DNA from: Nannochloropsis salina CCMP1776
Lineage: Eukaryota; Sar; Eustigmatophyceae; Eustigmatales; Monodopsidaceae
Length of the DNA stretch: 64,000 nucleotides
Direction: 5' to 3'
Assembly (NCBI GenBank): GCA_004565275.1
Contig: SDOX01000019.1
Location: 368,340-432,339, forward strand
Shown: piece by piece, positions 18,272 through 29,865 of the stretch
How positions within the stretch are numbered: the stretch's first letter is position 1
How the letters are laid out: the number at the start of each line of letters is the position of its first letter
Position numbers and translations under genes: made by a program
Notes under the pieces: generated by a model
Told to the model about the DNA's origin: nothing
The model's input: the letters and a program-made list of their open reading frames with translations, nothing else
The model's database searches: none

Positions 18272-21200
18272 ATGTCAAGCTCTTTCAGCTTCGCCATAGA
18301 TCGAGGCGGAACCTTCACTGACGTTTTTTGCGTCCTGCCCGGTAAGAGAGCTACGTGCCGCGGGTTTGGATTTTTAACGTCAATCAAATTTGTCCGATTG
18401 AGCTTTTAATAACACTTTCAACGTGCACTGGTGACCATTTGTGCAGGGAATGGTTTTCGTGTTCTCAAATTGCTGAGTGAAGACCCTGCCAATTATCCCG
18501 ACGCGCCGCGTGAGGTAAGGGGGCACGGGAGGTCAAAAGCGCCACAAGAAGTAGACACGCAGATGCCACGGAACGAAGTTTCATTGAATAATTTTCATCG
18601 CTCGACAACAACAGGGAATTCGTCGAATTCTTGAGCAAGAGACGGGTGAGCCACATCCCCGCGATGAGCCCCTGGACACTTCTCGCATTGCCTCTATCAA
18701 GATGGGAACTACTGTTGCTACCAACGCATTGCTCGAGCGGAAAGGAGAGAGGTTTGCCCTAGCCATCACGGCTGGTTTCCGTGACCTTTTGCACATTGGC
18801 AACCAATCTAGACCTTCCATTTTTGACCTTAAGGTCCGGAAACCGGAGGTCTTGTATGAGAGGGTGGTAGAGATCGATGAGCGCGTCGTGCTCGCGGCTG
18901 AAGATGCAGCATCCGACTGCGACATTGTGGGTGTCACGGGTGAACGCGTCCGTGTAGAGAAAGCTCTGAATGGGGACATTGCCCGTCAACAGCTGCAATC
19001 TCTCTACGACTCGGGGTATCGCAGCCTGGCGGTTGTCTTGCTCCACTCCTACACTTTCCACAGGCACGAACTAATTTTGGGCAGGCTGGCCCGGGAGATC
19101 GGATTCAAGCAAGTCTCGCTCTCCTCTCAGGTCATGCCGATGGTGAAGATGGTCCCTCGAGGGCTGACCACCTGCATAGATGCTTACCTGACTCCCGTCA
19201 TTGACGCCTACTTGGCATCCTTCAAGTCCGGTTTTGACGCCCGCTTGGAGGAGCGGGTGAGGGTCAGCTTCATGCAGAGCGACGGGGGCCTAGCCCCCAT
19301 GAACAACTTCTCCGGGCACCACGCCATACTGTCGGGTCCGGCGGGGGGAGTGGTGGGGTATGCGGTCACGGCATTCGGGAGGGCGGGGAGGGAAAGCGAA
19401 CAAGCAGCGCAGGCCGTGATCGGTTTCGACATGGGCGGCACTTCCACAGACGTCTCCCGTTACGACGGTGCCTTCCAGCACGTGTTCGAGACGACCACGG
19501 CAGGGATTACGATCCAGTCCCCGCAGCTGGACATCAGCACGGTGGCGGCGGGCGGGGGCAGCCGCCTCTTCTTCCGCAACGGCTTGTTCGTGGTCGGGCC
19601 CGAGAGCGCGGGGGCTCACCCGGGGCCGGTCTGCTATCGGAAGGGCGGCGTCCTGGCAGTCACGGACGCCAACGTCTTGCTCGGTCGCGTGGTCCCCAAG
19701 TACTTCCCGCACATTTTCGGCCCGCGCGAGGACGAGCCTCTGGACGTGACGGCGGTGCAAGCGGCTTTCGCGGACCTGACCGGGGAGGTGAACGCCTTTG
19801 CGGCCGCCGAGAGCACCCAGGCACGAGAGGACGGAGGTGAGGTGTCCAGGGTCCCGAAAACGGCCGACGAGGTTGCCTACGGCTTCCTGCGCGTGGCGAA
19901 CGAGGCCATGTGCCGGCCCATCCGGAACTTGACCACCATGCGCGGTTTCGATATCACCACCCACGCCCTCGCGTGCTTCGGGGGAGCGGGTCCTCAGCAT
20001 TGCTGCGCCATCGCAAAGGCCCTAGGCATGCGTCGCATAATCGTAAGCCGTTTCTCCGGCGTGCTCTCCGCCTACGGGATCCATCTGGCGGATATCGCGG
20101 TGGAGAAGCAGGAGCCTGCGGCAGGCAAGTACGACGAGGAGTCGCTGCCGACTTTGGAGGCGCGGTTGGATGTATTGGAGAAGGCGGCCCGGGAGGAACT
20201 TGTCGCGCAAGGCTTCGCCGAAGATGCCATCCGTGTAGAACGCTTTTTGAATTTAAGATTTGCGGGAACGGATTGTGCGCTAATGACTGCGAGGTCGGAA
20301 GAGGTCAGGACCGGGGGCCGGCAAAGTGATGGTGGGGAGTGGGATGGGGGAAGGCTGGGTTGCAGCGGAATGAGCCAGGGTCGGGATTACCGTTCTGCCT
20401 TCGAGTCCAACTACCAGCGGGAGTTCGGCTTCAAGCTTGAGGGACGAGACGTCTTGGTCGATGACGTGCGGGTCCGAGTCACCGGTCGGGGTCAGTCGGA
20501 GGCGCGGTTCCGCGTGGCCGTCGCTGGAGAAGGCGAGAAGCCCAGACCGGTCGACTACGGATCTGTGTTCTTTGAAGGCGTTGGGCGGGTGGAGACTCCT
20601 CTTTACAAGGCGGAGGGCTTGAAGGCGGGCTTTGTGGTGCCAGGCCCGGCGATTCTCATGCAGGAGGTGTCGACTGTGGTAGTAGAGCCGGGCTGCACGG
20701 CCCATGTCACATCCGAGGGGAACTTTGAGATCCTGGTGGGGGCGGTGGAGGAGAAGCGGATCACCACGACCCTCGACCCCATTTACCTGTCGATCTTCGC
20801 CCACCGCTTCATGGGAGTCGCCGAGCAGATGGGCCGTACCCTGCAAAGAACATCCATCAGTGTGAACATCAAAGAGCGCCTGGATTTCAGCTGTGCGCTC
20901 TTCGACGAGACCGGCGGTCTCGTCGCAAACGCTCCTCATCTGCCGGTCCACCTGGGGGCGATGCAGGAGGCAGTGCGCTACCAGCTCAAGCACTGGGGCC
21001 GGGAGGGGCTGAGAGACGGCGACGTGCTCGTCTCGAATCACCCTCAGCTTGCCGGCGGGAGCCATTTGCCGGACATCACGGTCATCACGCCGGTCTTTGA
21101 CGAAGGCAGGCTTGTCTTCTTCGTGGCCAGTCGAGGGCACCACGCGGACGTGGGAGGCCTGGCGCCTGGATCCATGCCGCCCATGTCCAAGCGCCTGGAC

Positions 21201-22508
21201 GAGGAGGGGGCGGCCATCGTTGCCTTCAAGCTGGTGGAAGGCGGAGTTTTCCAAGAGGCGGGGATCACAGCTTTGCTGGGGGCTCCCGCCCGGGTTCCGG
21301 GCTGCAGCGGTACTCGGAATCTGCAAGACAATCTCAGCGACCTGCGTGCGCAGGTGGCGGCGAACACGCAGGGGCGCCTGTTGATGCAAGGATTGATCTC
21401 CGAGTACGGCCTTGGGGTCATCCAGGCCTACATGCAGCACATTCAGGACAACGCGGAGCAGGCGGTGCGGGCGATGTTGACCAGGTTCTCCCTCTCCCAG
21501 GAGCTGCCCGAGGTTGGGACCGTGGGCGCCGAAGATTTCCTGGACGACGGCACGCCCATCTGCCTGGAGGTGACCATCGACCGGGCTCGGGGTTCTGCGG
21601 TCTTCGACTTTGCTGGGACAGGTCCCGAGCTGTACGGAAACCTGAACGCCCCCCCTGCCGTCACTGCATCGGCGGTCATCTACTGCCTACGGTGCCTTCT
21701 GCCAGACGCGGACATCCCTCTCAACCAGGGCTGCCTGGTCCCCGTGGAGATACGCATCCCGCCCTCCAGCCTCCTGAACCCCAGCCCGAGTGCTGCCGTT
21801 GTTGGAGGGAACGTGCTGACGTCTCAACGGATCACGGACGTAATCTTTCGCGCGTTCGGCGCGGTCGCCGCTTCGCAGGGCTGCATGAACAACTTGACGT
21901 TCGGGGACGCGTCCATGGGGTACTACGAAACGATCGCCGGGGGGGCAGGGGCGGGGCCAAGCTGGCATGGCGAGAGTGGTGTTCACACCCATATGACGAA
22001 CACGCGAATCACGGACCCAGAAATCTTGGAACGGCGATTTCCAGTTATCCTGCGTCAATTCGTGTTGCGGGACGACTCGGGGGGGAAAGGCGTGTACGCC
22101 GGAGGTGATGGGGTGGTCCGTGCCTTGGAGTTTCGCCGCCCTTTAGTTGTTAGCATTTTATCTGAGCGACGAGCCTTCCGGCCTTATGGCTTGGCGGGAG
22201 GCGGAGACGGGGCGCGAGGTTTAAATTTGTTGACCTTCGCAGGAGGAGCCAAATCGTCAAGAAGGCTCGTCAACTTGGGAGGAAAGAATACAGTACAGGT
22301 GCATGCAGGGGATATCTTAACGATACACACTCCGGGCGGAGGGGGTTTCGGTGGGGTGACAGAGGAAGTAGGTCTGAAGCAAGGACGAAGGGTGGAAAAA
22401 TTTGGTGGGGTAGGGACTCAAAATGGTAGGAGAGACACCTTGCACCATCTTGGCAACAAAGGCGGTGGCAGCCTGGGACAATACAAAGCCACCCAAGAAT
22501 CGGCCTGA
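18272..22508 (+). CDS. OPLAH: 5-oxoprolinase (ATP-hydrolysing), HyuA-HyuB fusion
   Basis: Three exons (18272-18341, 18447-18514, 18615-22508) with introns of 105 and 100 bp join in matching phases to give 1343 residues (human OPLAH is about 1288). Exon 1 holds the N-terminal nucleotide site [13 protein letters not shown]. Exon 2 gives [18 protein letters not shown], a family signature. The hydantoinase A half runs to about residue 750, with [16 protein letters not shown] near 316. The hydantoinase B half begins near 760 ([20 protein letters not shown]) and includes [15 protein letters not shown]. The enzyme opens 5-oxoproline to glutamate at the cost of ATP, in the gamma-glutamyl cycle. The C-terminal 55 residues after GGGGFGG are a less conserved tail. 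It is in tandem with HSP20 and the UVR-ApaG gene. Confidence 0.95.
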
Positions 22509-23599
22509 TAGGGGATAGGTGGAAGAAATATTGGTCTGGCGAGTTGGGCCATCACGGAAAAGCATTATTATAGAGCTAGCTCGCGTCTACTTCGACGCTG
22601 CACGGTAAAGCCATCAGTTTTTCCATTGCCTATCGCTTCGTCCCTGGTTCGATTGCATTATACGAAGAAAGTGTACATCATGTAATTGTAATTATCGAAA
22701 GGGGAGGGAGTCGAGGTTGTTCGAAATCAGTGTGGTACGATGGGCGGGCAGGCGTAACTGGAATGCCGCCAAAGGAAACACGAAACTTTGGATCTCCTGA
22801 GTATACCTGACATGTGACAAATTGTGTGCATAAGTCTCAACTGAAAGGCTGAGTGAGCGTTGACTTCTATGCTATTTTCTTTCATACCCGTGAACCAAAA
22901 TGGCCTTAGTTGGGACCAGCGTCAGCTTTCGGTAGGGGACAGGACCACGTATCCTGCTGGGCCTCATCCGAAGACGTGAATGGAGGAGAGAGGCCGGGCA
23001 GGGTGGCATCAAAGTCGCATTCGAACACCACCAAATCATGCAGCCATGTCCCTCTTGGTCACGTGGCTTGGATATCACCCCACTTTTCTGGTCGAGGGCG
23101 CGTCTGCGTGCTTCCGGTGCATGGGCCCCGACTGGCGTGGGTGTGCGCTGTCAGCGACTCAGCGTGCAGGCTGTCTCCTCAACGCCTCGTTTCTGACACG
23201 AGCCGCCTTATCTTGCCTCCCATCGCGGATCCACGACACTACCTTGGTTGTGCACACTGTCGTTAGAAGATTGTAAAGACTCGCTTGGAGGCTGGTGGTT
23301 TGCCTCGAGGTCATTGACTCGGACTTGTTCACGCCACCTGCACGGGTGTGGTATCCACGTTCGAAAGCGAATGGCTGGCTCTCCTGTCTTGCCTTCTGGA
23401 ATCAAGAATGCTTGACGTAGCATTTCTGTACTTTACTAATCAAGCAAACCTTAATCTTCACGAACAACTCACACAGATAGTTTTATTGGGGCTTCTTGCT
23501 TGCGCGGCATCTTGTACACGAAGTCCAAATTCCTGCTTGCTTTCCAACCAGACACAACTACAAGCTACCCCGTGCACAGGACTAGCAGGGGACTTTATA
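22509..23599. other. Intergenic region upstream of the UVR-ApaG gene
   Basis: About 1.1 kb between tandem genes. A 98-codon ORF from ATG 22980 has no recognisable domain and is not called. The frame upstream of 23600 is open to 23348 but has no ATG that would make a better signal peptide. Confidence 0.4.
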
Positions 23600-24769
23600 A
23601 TGTTCTGCTCTACATCCGTCAGCCAGCTGGTGGTAGTTTCGGTCACGCTACTTTTTGGTTCAACAAATGCGTTCGTCAGCCCGGCAATCTGGTCCCGTAT
23701 TCAAAGCAGCCTTCGCCTGCACGGGCAACGTGTCGAAGCAGAACAGCCACCTGTTCTCGGAAGTGTTGCGAGCACTAGCCCCTTCCGGCGCGCTTTAACG
23801 TTCGGAGAACGTATGACAGCACTGCGAGCCACAGCACCAATGAGCTTTGGTGACTTTGGTGGACAACAAAATGGTGATGAGCTGAGTTTCGCTGAAATGC
23901 GTGAGCAGCTTGGGGCCCTGGAGTCGCGTTTGGCGGGCGCCATGGAATTCGGAAGATACGATGAGGCGAAGCAGCTCGTCAACGAGATCACTACTATGAA
24001 AGATTTTTTGGAAAAGCAATTAAATGGACGCCAGGTTGGGAGTGATGGTGTACCAAACGGTAAAGGCAGCTCTCGAGCATCTCGCAATCCGTTCTTCGAT
24101 GCCTTCGGCTTGGGCGGGGCCTCTCCGATGGCGGCGACCATGATGGCTCCCGTACAGCCTTCCTCAAGCGCCCCACAACCTCGGCGCAGCAGTCGACCGG
24201 GCCTTGGCGCCTTCGGAAGCGTCGTGGGCTCCCGCCGACGGCCCTCGGGCTCGGCCTCAAAGAGCTCAGGCGGGCTGGTGAATGGTCCCCGGGAGGGCTG
24301 GGTGGGGAAAGGCAAGTCAGGCGATCTTCCCATGGAAGCCGTCCGAAAGCGTCACTCCGACATCACGGCCTATGGCATTCGCGTGGAGGTATTTTGCTTC
24401 TTCCAGCCAGGTGCCTCGCGTCCTCAGGACAACCTCTACCAGTTCCAGTGCAACGTCCGCCTCACCAACACGAACCCGGGGGACGTCCAGCTCCTCTCCC
24501 GCGAGCTTAAGATCTTCAAGGCAGATGGCTCCCCCCCTGAGTACGGCCCAGCCTCGCAGCAGCTGGAGTCTCAACCGGTAGTGGGGCCGGGCTCTGTGTA
24601 CATGTACATGTCCGAGTTCGGAATCACCTGTGTGCCGGAAGACAGGAAGTACCTAGGCCGCATCGAGGGTCACTTCAACGTGGCCGTGAAGGATGAAAAC
24701 GCCGTGGTGAAGGTTCCCATCGCACCATTTTGGCTGGAGCTGCCGGGCGACACCTTGGTTCTGGCATAA
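23600..24769 (+). CDS. Plastid-type UVR motif plus ApaG (DUF525) domain protein
   Basis: An intronless gene. ATG 23600 gives 389 residues beginning with a clear signal peptide (SQLVVVSVTLLFGSTNA) followed at once by FVSPA. A phenylalanine just after the signal cleavage site is the diagnostic plastid-import motif of diatoms and eustigmatophytes. The downstream serine/arginine-rich stretch fits a transit peptide. A UVR-type coiled motif lies at about 99-142 (GALESRLAGAMEFGRYDEAK). A serine/proline-rich linker leads to an ApaG beta-sandwich at about 253-389 (YGIRVEVFCFFQPG, ELKIFKADG, YMYMSEFGI). UVR motifs mediate contacts with nucleotide-excision or Clp-type partners. ApaG is a small fold often used in protein binding. 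The combined role is unknown and may be adaptor-like in the plastid. Confidence 0.8.
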   Translation: MFCSTSVSQLVVVSVTLLFGSTNAFVSPAIWSRIQSSLRLHGQRVEAEQPPVLGSVASTSPFRRALTFGERMTALRATAPMSFGDFGGQQNGDELSFAEMREQLGALESRLAGAMEFGRYDEAKQLVNEITTMKDFLEKQLNGRQVGSDGVPNGKGSSRASRNPFFDAFGLGGASPMAATMMAPVQPSSSAPQPRRSSRPGLGAFGSVVGSRRRPSGSASKSSGGLVNGPREGWVGKGKSGDLPMEAVRKRHSDITAYGIRVEVFCFFQPGASRPQDNLYQFQCNVRLTNTNPGDVQLLSRELKIFKADGSPPEYGPASQQLESQPVVGPGSVYMYMSEFGITCVPEDRKYLGRIEGHFNVAVKDENAVVKVPIAPFWLELPGDTLVLA

Positions 24770-26055
24770 GGGTGGGCGATGGAAGGGGAGAGACTCCCAC
24801 AGGCGGGAGAGCTGGAAAAGCGCGGTCTCAGGATTTGGTATACACACCTTGAGTTGGGATCGAGTGCACATGCAGGGATGAAAAGGGGATACGAGCGTTG
24901 GAAAAACGTATTATGAAGGGCTCAACTACGTAAGAGTTGGATGTCGAGTAGGGGCTAGGTGGTGTAGCTATGTCACAGTGCGTGCGGGCTGCTTCCCCTC
25001 CTCTACGATGCGGCAGAAAGCGCAGGGCATGTACAAGGGGACTTGAGGCTAGTATGGGAGCAAGGCAACGGAATGCACTGGAAGCACGAAAAGGAGAGCG
25101 ATGTGAGGTATGATAGCGAGCAATGTCAAACAGGATCGGAAATGGAGGCATGCGTTTTGGACATGAATGGATGGTTTTTTGAGAAGTATTGATGAGTGAG
25201 ACGAATGATTTTTGTGAGATGTAGGAGAGCTACAAGGCGGTAAGAGCGAAGGTTTAGCGAGCTCATAAAGAGCCGCTGCCGCTCGATTGAGAGCGTGTCC
25301 TGACTGTGCCAGACGTTTCACATTTGTAGGGTGAGGTTAACATAAAGCGGTAACGGCGGGGGGGACGGACCACGGACTGAAGGGAAGACACGCTTGTAGA
25401 TCGCAAGCGATGAAGAAAGGAGTGAAACAAATCTGGGGGGGCGCGTGGACGACGGGCCTCAGTGACGCGCTTAGACGGTGGTCTTGGTCGAAGATCGTTT
25501 CAGGTCAGTTTAGGAATCAAGCCATCAAAATGGGTACGTGAAAAGGCCTTCTCGAAGTCTCTTCTTAGTAATTGGATTGCCTGATAACCCGCTTTCCGCG
25601 GAGGCGCTGTTTGTATGTAAGTTAGAGAGAGGCTAACGGGAGTCGAAGGTGTGGCAATCGTGTCGTTTGTCCATCAACCAGGAAAGCGCGAGGATGTAGT
25701 TTTAGTGGGATGGTTGGCTATTTGTTGAGTGGAATCTCAGGTGCTGTGTCATTTTTTCCTTATACTATTCTGTGCGGGCCAATACTTTCACTAGGCTCTT
25801 CGTTGTGAGAGCAGGTCATGGTGTAAGGGCCTATATACTCAGTCCACATAAAGATCGCGGTAAAAGAACAAACGACTCGAGAAGATGCTGTCGAATTTGC
25901 AGATTTTTTCATGGATAAGCTCGTGTGGATTTCCACGGCTTCTTGGCAATCTTTACTTCAGGCAACTCTCGCCCTGCGAAGCACATCTTTCGGTGCCCAA
26001 CTCAAAGCAGGTGGCTTGCTTAGATCGGCTCAAAATCAGCTCTCCTTTCAATGAA
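24770..26055. other. Long convergent gap without a recognised gene
   Basis: Nearly 1.3 kb between two convergent stops, much longer than other convergent gaps here. A minus-strand ORF of 107 codons (25151-24828) and others show no domain or signal. No tRNA or snoRNA could be supported. An unannotated non-coding RNA or spliced gene is possible. Confidence 0.35.
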
Positions 26056-27510
26056 TCAGCCACCAATTAGGACCATGGGTCGGTTTTTGGACTCCGCGAG
26101 TGCGAACATATCTGCTCGTCCCCCCAGGGAGAACTTCTTGAGCCCAACCGCCTTTCCGATCATGCCTGCCATCTCCTTGTTCGTGCCTCCCGCTCGTAGA
26201 GCGTCCCGCAGGCTCAGGTCCTCCGCCCCGAATAGACAGACCTTCAACTTCCCGTCCGCGGTGATGCGCAGCCTGTTGCAAGTCCCGCAGAAGTGCTGGC
26301 TCATGCTCGTGATAAAGCCGACCCGGCCTCGGTGCCCAGGCACCTGCCACCACTTGGTCGTGTCATGCGGGCCATCGACGGCGCGAACCACGGTGGGGAA
26401 AGACTCCTGCAGGCGGGCGGTCATCTCGGCGTAGGGCAGGAAGGTGCCGCTGTTCCAGCCATTGCTGTCGAATGGCATCCACTCGATGAAGCGGACATCC
26501 AGTCGTTGACCGGCCGTCAAGCCCACGAAGTCGGGAATTTCATCATCGTTGGCGCCCCGCATGACGACGTTGTTGAGTTTGACGCGACCTCCTCCACCCG
26601 CAGCGTCCGCCAACAGCGCCACGTTACCGAGGACCGTCTCGAGGAACGTGCCCGGCCGCCTGCTGATGGCAGCAAAGCGGTCGAACTGCAAAGTGTCAAG
26701 GCTGACGTTGAAATGGGTCATTCCCGCGGCAACAAGCTCCTCGTACCTGTTCCTTGGAGCCACACCGTTCGTTGTAATGGCCAGCTCTTGGATCCCCAAT
26801 GCCCTCAGCGAGCGCGTCAATAGGGCTATGTCCTTCCGCACCATGGGTTCTCCGCCTGTAAGCCGGACTTTGGTCACTCCCAAGCCGGCGAAAACCTCAA
26901 CTAGACGCAAGATCTCGTCCGTGGTGAGGAGATGGCCTTTCGGTTGCAGGGTCACGCCCTCGGCGGGCATGCAATATGTGCAACGGAGATTACAACGTTC
27001 GGTCAGAGATATGCGGAGGTAAGTGTGCTCACGACCAAAGGAATCTACAAGGGGCTCTCTTTCCGATGCTGTCAAGGGACCCAATGCAGACAAACGAACT
27101 TCCTTTTCGTCTTCCAAGGCCGGCGACCCTGGGATGTCCAGGCTTGAAGGGAGCGCTGCTGCCGTCGCGGGGAGGGGAGCAGAGGTCTGCTGTGCAAACT
27201 TTGAAAAGAGATCTCCATCCTCTCTTATTCTTGTACGAAGTTCTTGCAACCGTGAAGGTTTGACGGCGAGCGAATTACCCGTAGGAGGAGATGGGCGCGC
27301 TGAGGGCTGGGCTCTTGAAGCTTGGGATGGATTCCCCGATGCTGCAGGCGCAACTGCCATGCGGGTGCTCGTGGACGCTGCCCGAGCATGTTGACAGCCG
27401 CATGATTTGGTCCTCGAAACAAGGCGTAGAGGTTTGGAACCAAAAGCCCTTGCCACGCGCGCCATCGTTATCACTGGCGCCACGAAGGTCCTAGGACGAG
27501 GTCTTTTCAT
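26056..27510 (-). CDS. MOCS1: GTP 3',8-cyclase (MoaA/MOCS1A), molybdenum cofactor biosynthesis
   Basis: An intronless gene of 484 residues from ATG 27510. It is a radical SAM enzyme. The N-terminal cluster motif CNLRCTYC (Cx3Cx2C) lies near 175-182, and the SAM-binding LTGGEP about 50 residues later. The C-terminal second 4Fe-4S site is FCGTCNRLR, with a third cysteine in KVCLFG (Cx2Cx13C, near 403-420). The protein ends in the catalytic Gly-Gly. It converts GTP to 3',8-cyclo-GTP in the first step of Moco synthesis. The Arg/Ser-rich, acid-poor first 50 residues look like a mitochondrial presequence, where plant CNX2 also acts. MoaC is not fused. The non-ATG codon at 27549 would add 13 residues. 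Confidence 0.94.
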   Translation of the reverse strand: MKRPRPRTFVAPVITMARVARAFGSKPLRLVSRTKSCGCQHARAASTSTRMAVAPAASGNPSQASRAQPSARPSPPTGNSLAVKPSRLQELRTRIREDGDLFSKFAQQTSAPLPATAAALPSSLDIPGSPALEDEKEVRLSALGPLTASEREPLVDSFGREHTYLRISLTERCNLRCTYCMPAEGVTLQPKGHLLTTDEILRLVEVFAGLGVTKVRLTGGEPMVRKDIALLTRSLRALGIQELAITTNGVAPRNRYEELVAAGMTHFNVSLDTLQFDRFAAISRRPGTFLETVLGNVALLADAAGGGGRVKLNNVVMRGANDDEIPDFVGLTAGQRLDVRFIEWMPFDSNGWNSGTFLPYAEMTARLQESFPTVVRAVDGPHDTTKWWQVPGHRGRVGFITSMSQHFCGTCNRLRITADGKLKVCLFGAEDLSLRDALRAGGTNKEMAGMIGKAVGLKKFSLGGRADMFALAESKNRPMVLIGG

Positions 27511-27937
27511 GGAGGGGTGGTGAAGAGGATACGAAGAGAGCGGGACCACGGGAGAGGACCTACTGAAATGGTGTCAGGATATCGTGAGGATTGCTACGTA
27601 TGCATGCAAAGAACTTTGCAAGAAGTCCCGGCAAGTTTCTCTGCGGCATTTCTTGATGGGAAGTGGAAATGCAGTCGGGTTTCTCGTCTTGCACCTACGT
27701 ACACGATGGCGAGGGCCAGCGAGATGTGTTCTTCCCAGAGGTGAAGTATCTCGTAAGGGCAGTATCCGATTCAACCGCGTTTTCTGAGACAACGAAGAAT
27801 TGATCAGAAATCATCACGTCTTATTTACATTTTTGAAACCGTCTCTCTGCGAAAAGTCTACTTCTGTTGTGCAACACGGCTTTCCTCTCTAGATCCCCTT
27901 ACTCATTTCTCCTGTTCGAGTTGCCTCGACAGCCCTT
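27511..27937. other. Intergenic region between two minus-strand genes
   Basis: 427 bp comprising the MOCS1A promoter side and the 3' flank of the START-like gene. No supported feature. Confidence 0.4.
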
Positions 27938-29361
27938 TTATTTTAAAATATCAGAGCCCTTCACAACTCGGCGCTCTGCCTTCGTAATCCATAATTGGGT
28001 AATACCGTAAAATAATATGGTCATCCACAAAACACGAAGGATGTTTCGTGAATCGTCAGGGCCCGCCCCTGCTTCCGTCTCTCCTTTCTTCCGCCTGGCG
28101 CTCTTCGCCCTCTCTTCCCGTTTTTGCGTCCGCTCCTTAACTTGACTGGCGTACTTTGCAGTGTCAATAATGTCGGAAAACTCTTGCACAAATCCTTCCC
28201 ACAAGTCTCCCCCTCCGTAAATATTACTCCTCGACTCAGCTGCCGACTTGGCAATCTTGTCGGCCAGGCTCGAGGAGCCCGTCCGTCCTGAAGCCCGGGC
28301 ATCGGGTCGCCTTCTTTCCCCAGACAACGCCGACGTCTGGTACGCCCTCTCACTCTGTGTTTTGACCCAAGCAGTCGCCGTCGTGAGCGCCTGCGTGTTG
28401 AGGATGTTCACCACCAGCTGGGGCACCCAGGCGGGGATACGGAGGTCGACGGAGTAGAAGACGCGGGACCAGTCCCCCACCTTCCCTTCCTTGTCCAGCG
28501 GCACCACGGACCAGTAACCCGCCGTGTCTTCCAGGTCTGACTGCCTGTCGTAGTCCAGGGTCCATGTCAGCGTGCGTATGGAGGGCCGGTAGAGGTGCCT
28601 CACAAAGTACTCGAGCTTGAATCCGATGATGGAGAGGACGTAGCGTGTCCTTAGCTCCACGTCCCCCTGCACGTGAGTGGGACGTAGAAACGAAATGTGA
28701 GAAGTCGGTTGGCAAGGCGGGTTGAGGAAAGGGGCGACAAAGCACTTCCGCTCGATCGCCTCCCCGGTCTCTACATCATATCTTCCTTTTAATGCAATGT
28801 ATTCTCACTGCTTCGCATCCATTTCCCGTAATTCGTTTCCTTATATCCTTATAGTCATCCCGCACTCTCCAGAGCTCCAGGCCACTCACGTGCATTAGCT
28901 TGCGCTTAGCGTAATTTCCACACTGTGCCACGTTGGGTACCATCTTATTATAATTATCGAAGTCTAAAATACGGTCCATCACCACTGAGGCCGGGGCATG
29001 CACGTCCTGGACCACAATACCTCTCCCTCCCGCCCGCCCTGCTGCTTGAATCTGTTTTTTGACCGGGTATCCCCTCTCGAGGCGCTCGACAGCCGCCTTG
29101 TCTAGCGCCAGTCTTGGCACCTTAAGCTCATATTTCTGTTCAGCACGGAATATATTTTGAGGGCAAGAACACTAGGACTGATGTCCACCGTCGGAGGCAC
29201 ACTTGGGAGAGAGTCATGAGTGCAGCCAAGTTTCCAGGCCTTACCTCGAGCATGCCTCTATGCGTGTGGGGGAGCTTGGGATTCGCTGCTTCTCCGGGAA
29301 AGGGATGCACTATGATGCCCAGCAACGCTGATATCAGCGCCAACCTTGTGCGTGGCAACAT
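27938..29361 (-). CDS. START/SRPBCC-like lipid-binding domain protein with signal peptide and C-terminal membrane anchor
   Basis: Three exons (29361-29245, 29135-28890, 28666-27938) join in phase 0 across introns of 109 and 223 bp to give 363 residues. Exon 1 is a signal peptide (RLALISALLGIIVHPFPGEA). The SRPBCC/polyketide-cyclase fold spans about 40-250: IVVQDVHAPASVVMDRILDF, NYNKMVPNVA, then TRYVLSIIGFKLEY and LTWTLDYDRQSDLEDTAGYW. This resembles the coenzyme-Q-binding or START-like families that hold a lipid or isoprenoid in a cavity. A charged, lysine/arginine-rich linker is followed by a hydrophobic stretch (LRVLWMTILFYGITQLWI) near the end. It therefore enters the secretory route and may sit in the ER or plastid envelope. 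No phenylalanine follows the likely cleavage site, so plastid import is less clear. The ligand is unknown. Confidence 0.72.
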
Positions 29362-29865
29362 TTGGCCCTCTTTCGACTCGGTGAGATGACGGGTAATAAC
29401 GCCTCCCTCGCCTGTGCCCGACGGGAGTCTTTAGTGAGGAAGGAGAAATAAAAACAAGGGAGGCCGTGAAGAGATCAAGCGCTTCTGCGCTGTTGCTCGT
29501 GGTCAAAAATTACGCACGAAGCTGTCCGGCGCGCAAAACACCTCTAGCACCTGCCTGGCAAACGTAAGACCCTTCCATGATAATGTCTCTTTCGCAGGAA
29601 GGCCATCACCTTTTTTTCATGCGTTGCAGCGGCGACGCGTTTCGTCCGCGCATCCTCGCCTCAGGAGTAGCTATAAGTACTACGCACACATTCCCCAAAA
29701 AAGGAATTTTTGTTGATGGATTTGGTTACATACATGGGTTCCAATGTTAACAAATTGATTATTTGCTGGTCTCACAAGGCAGGGGCCCGCGAATGCACCA
29801 GGCAAGTTCAGCACGCTTATGGTCTATGCAACCCTTTCATTCCCCACGCAGGCCGCCAAGGCACC
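29362..29865. other. Divergent promoter region (START-like / EF-Ts)
   Basis: 504 bp between opposite starts. An in-frame ATG at 29716 upstream of EF-Ts would add 50 residues, but the sequence from there lacks presequence character. Confidence 0.4.

Noticed and set aside
22640-22665. T-loop-like GGTTCGATTGC as a tRNA
   Set aside because: Flanking bases do not form an acceptor, D or anticodon arm.
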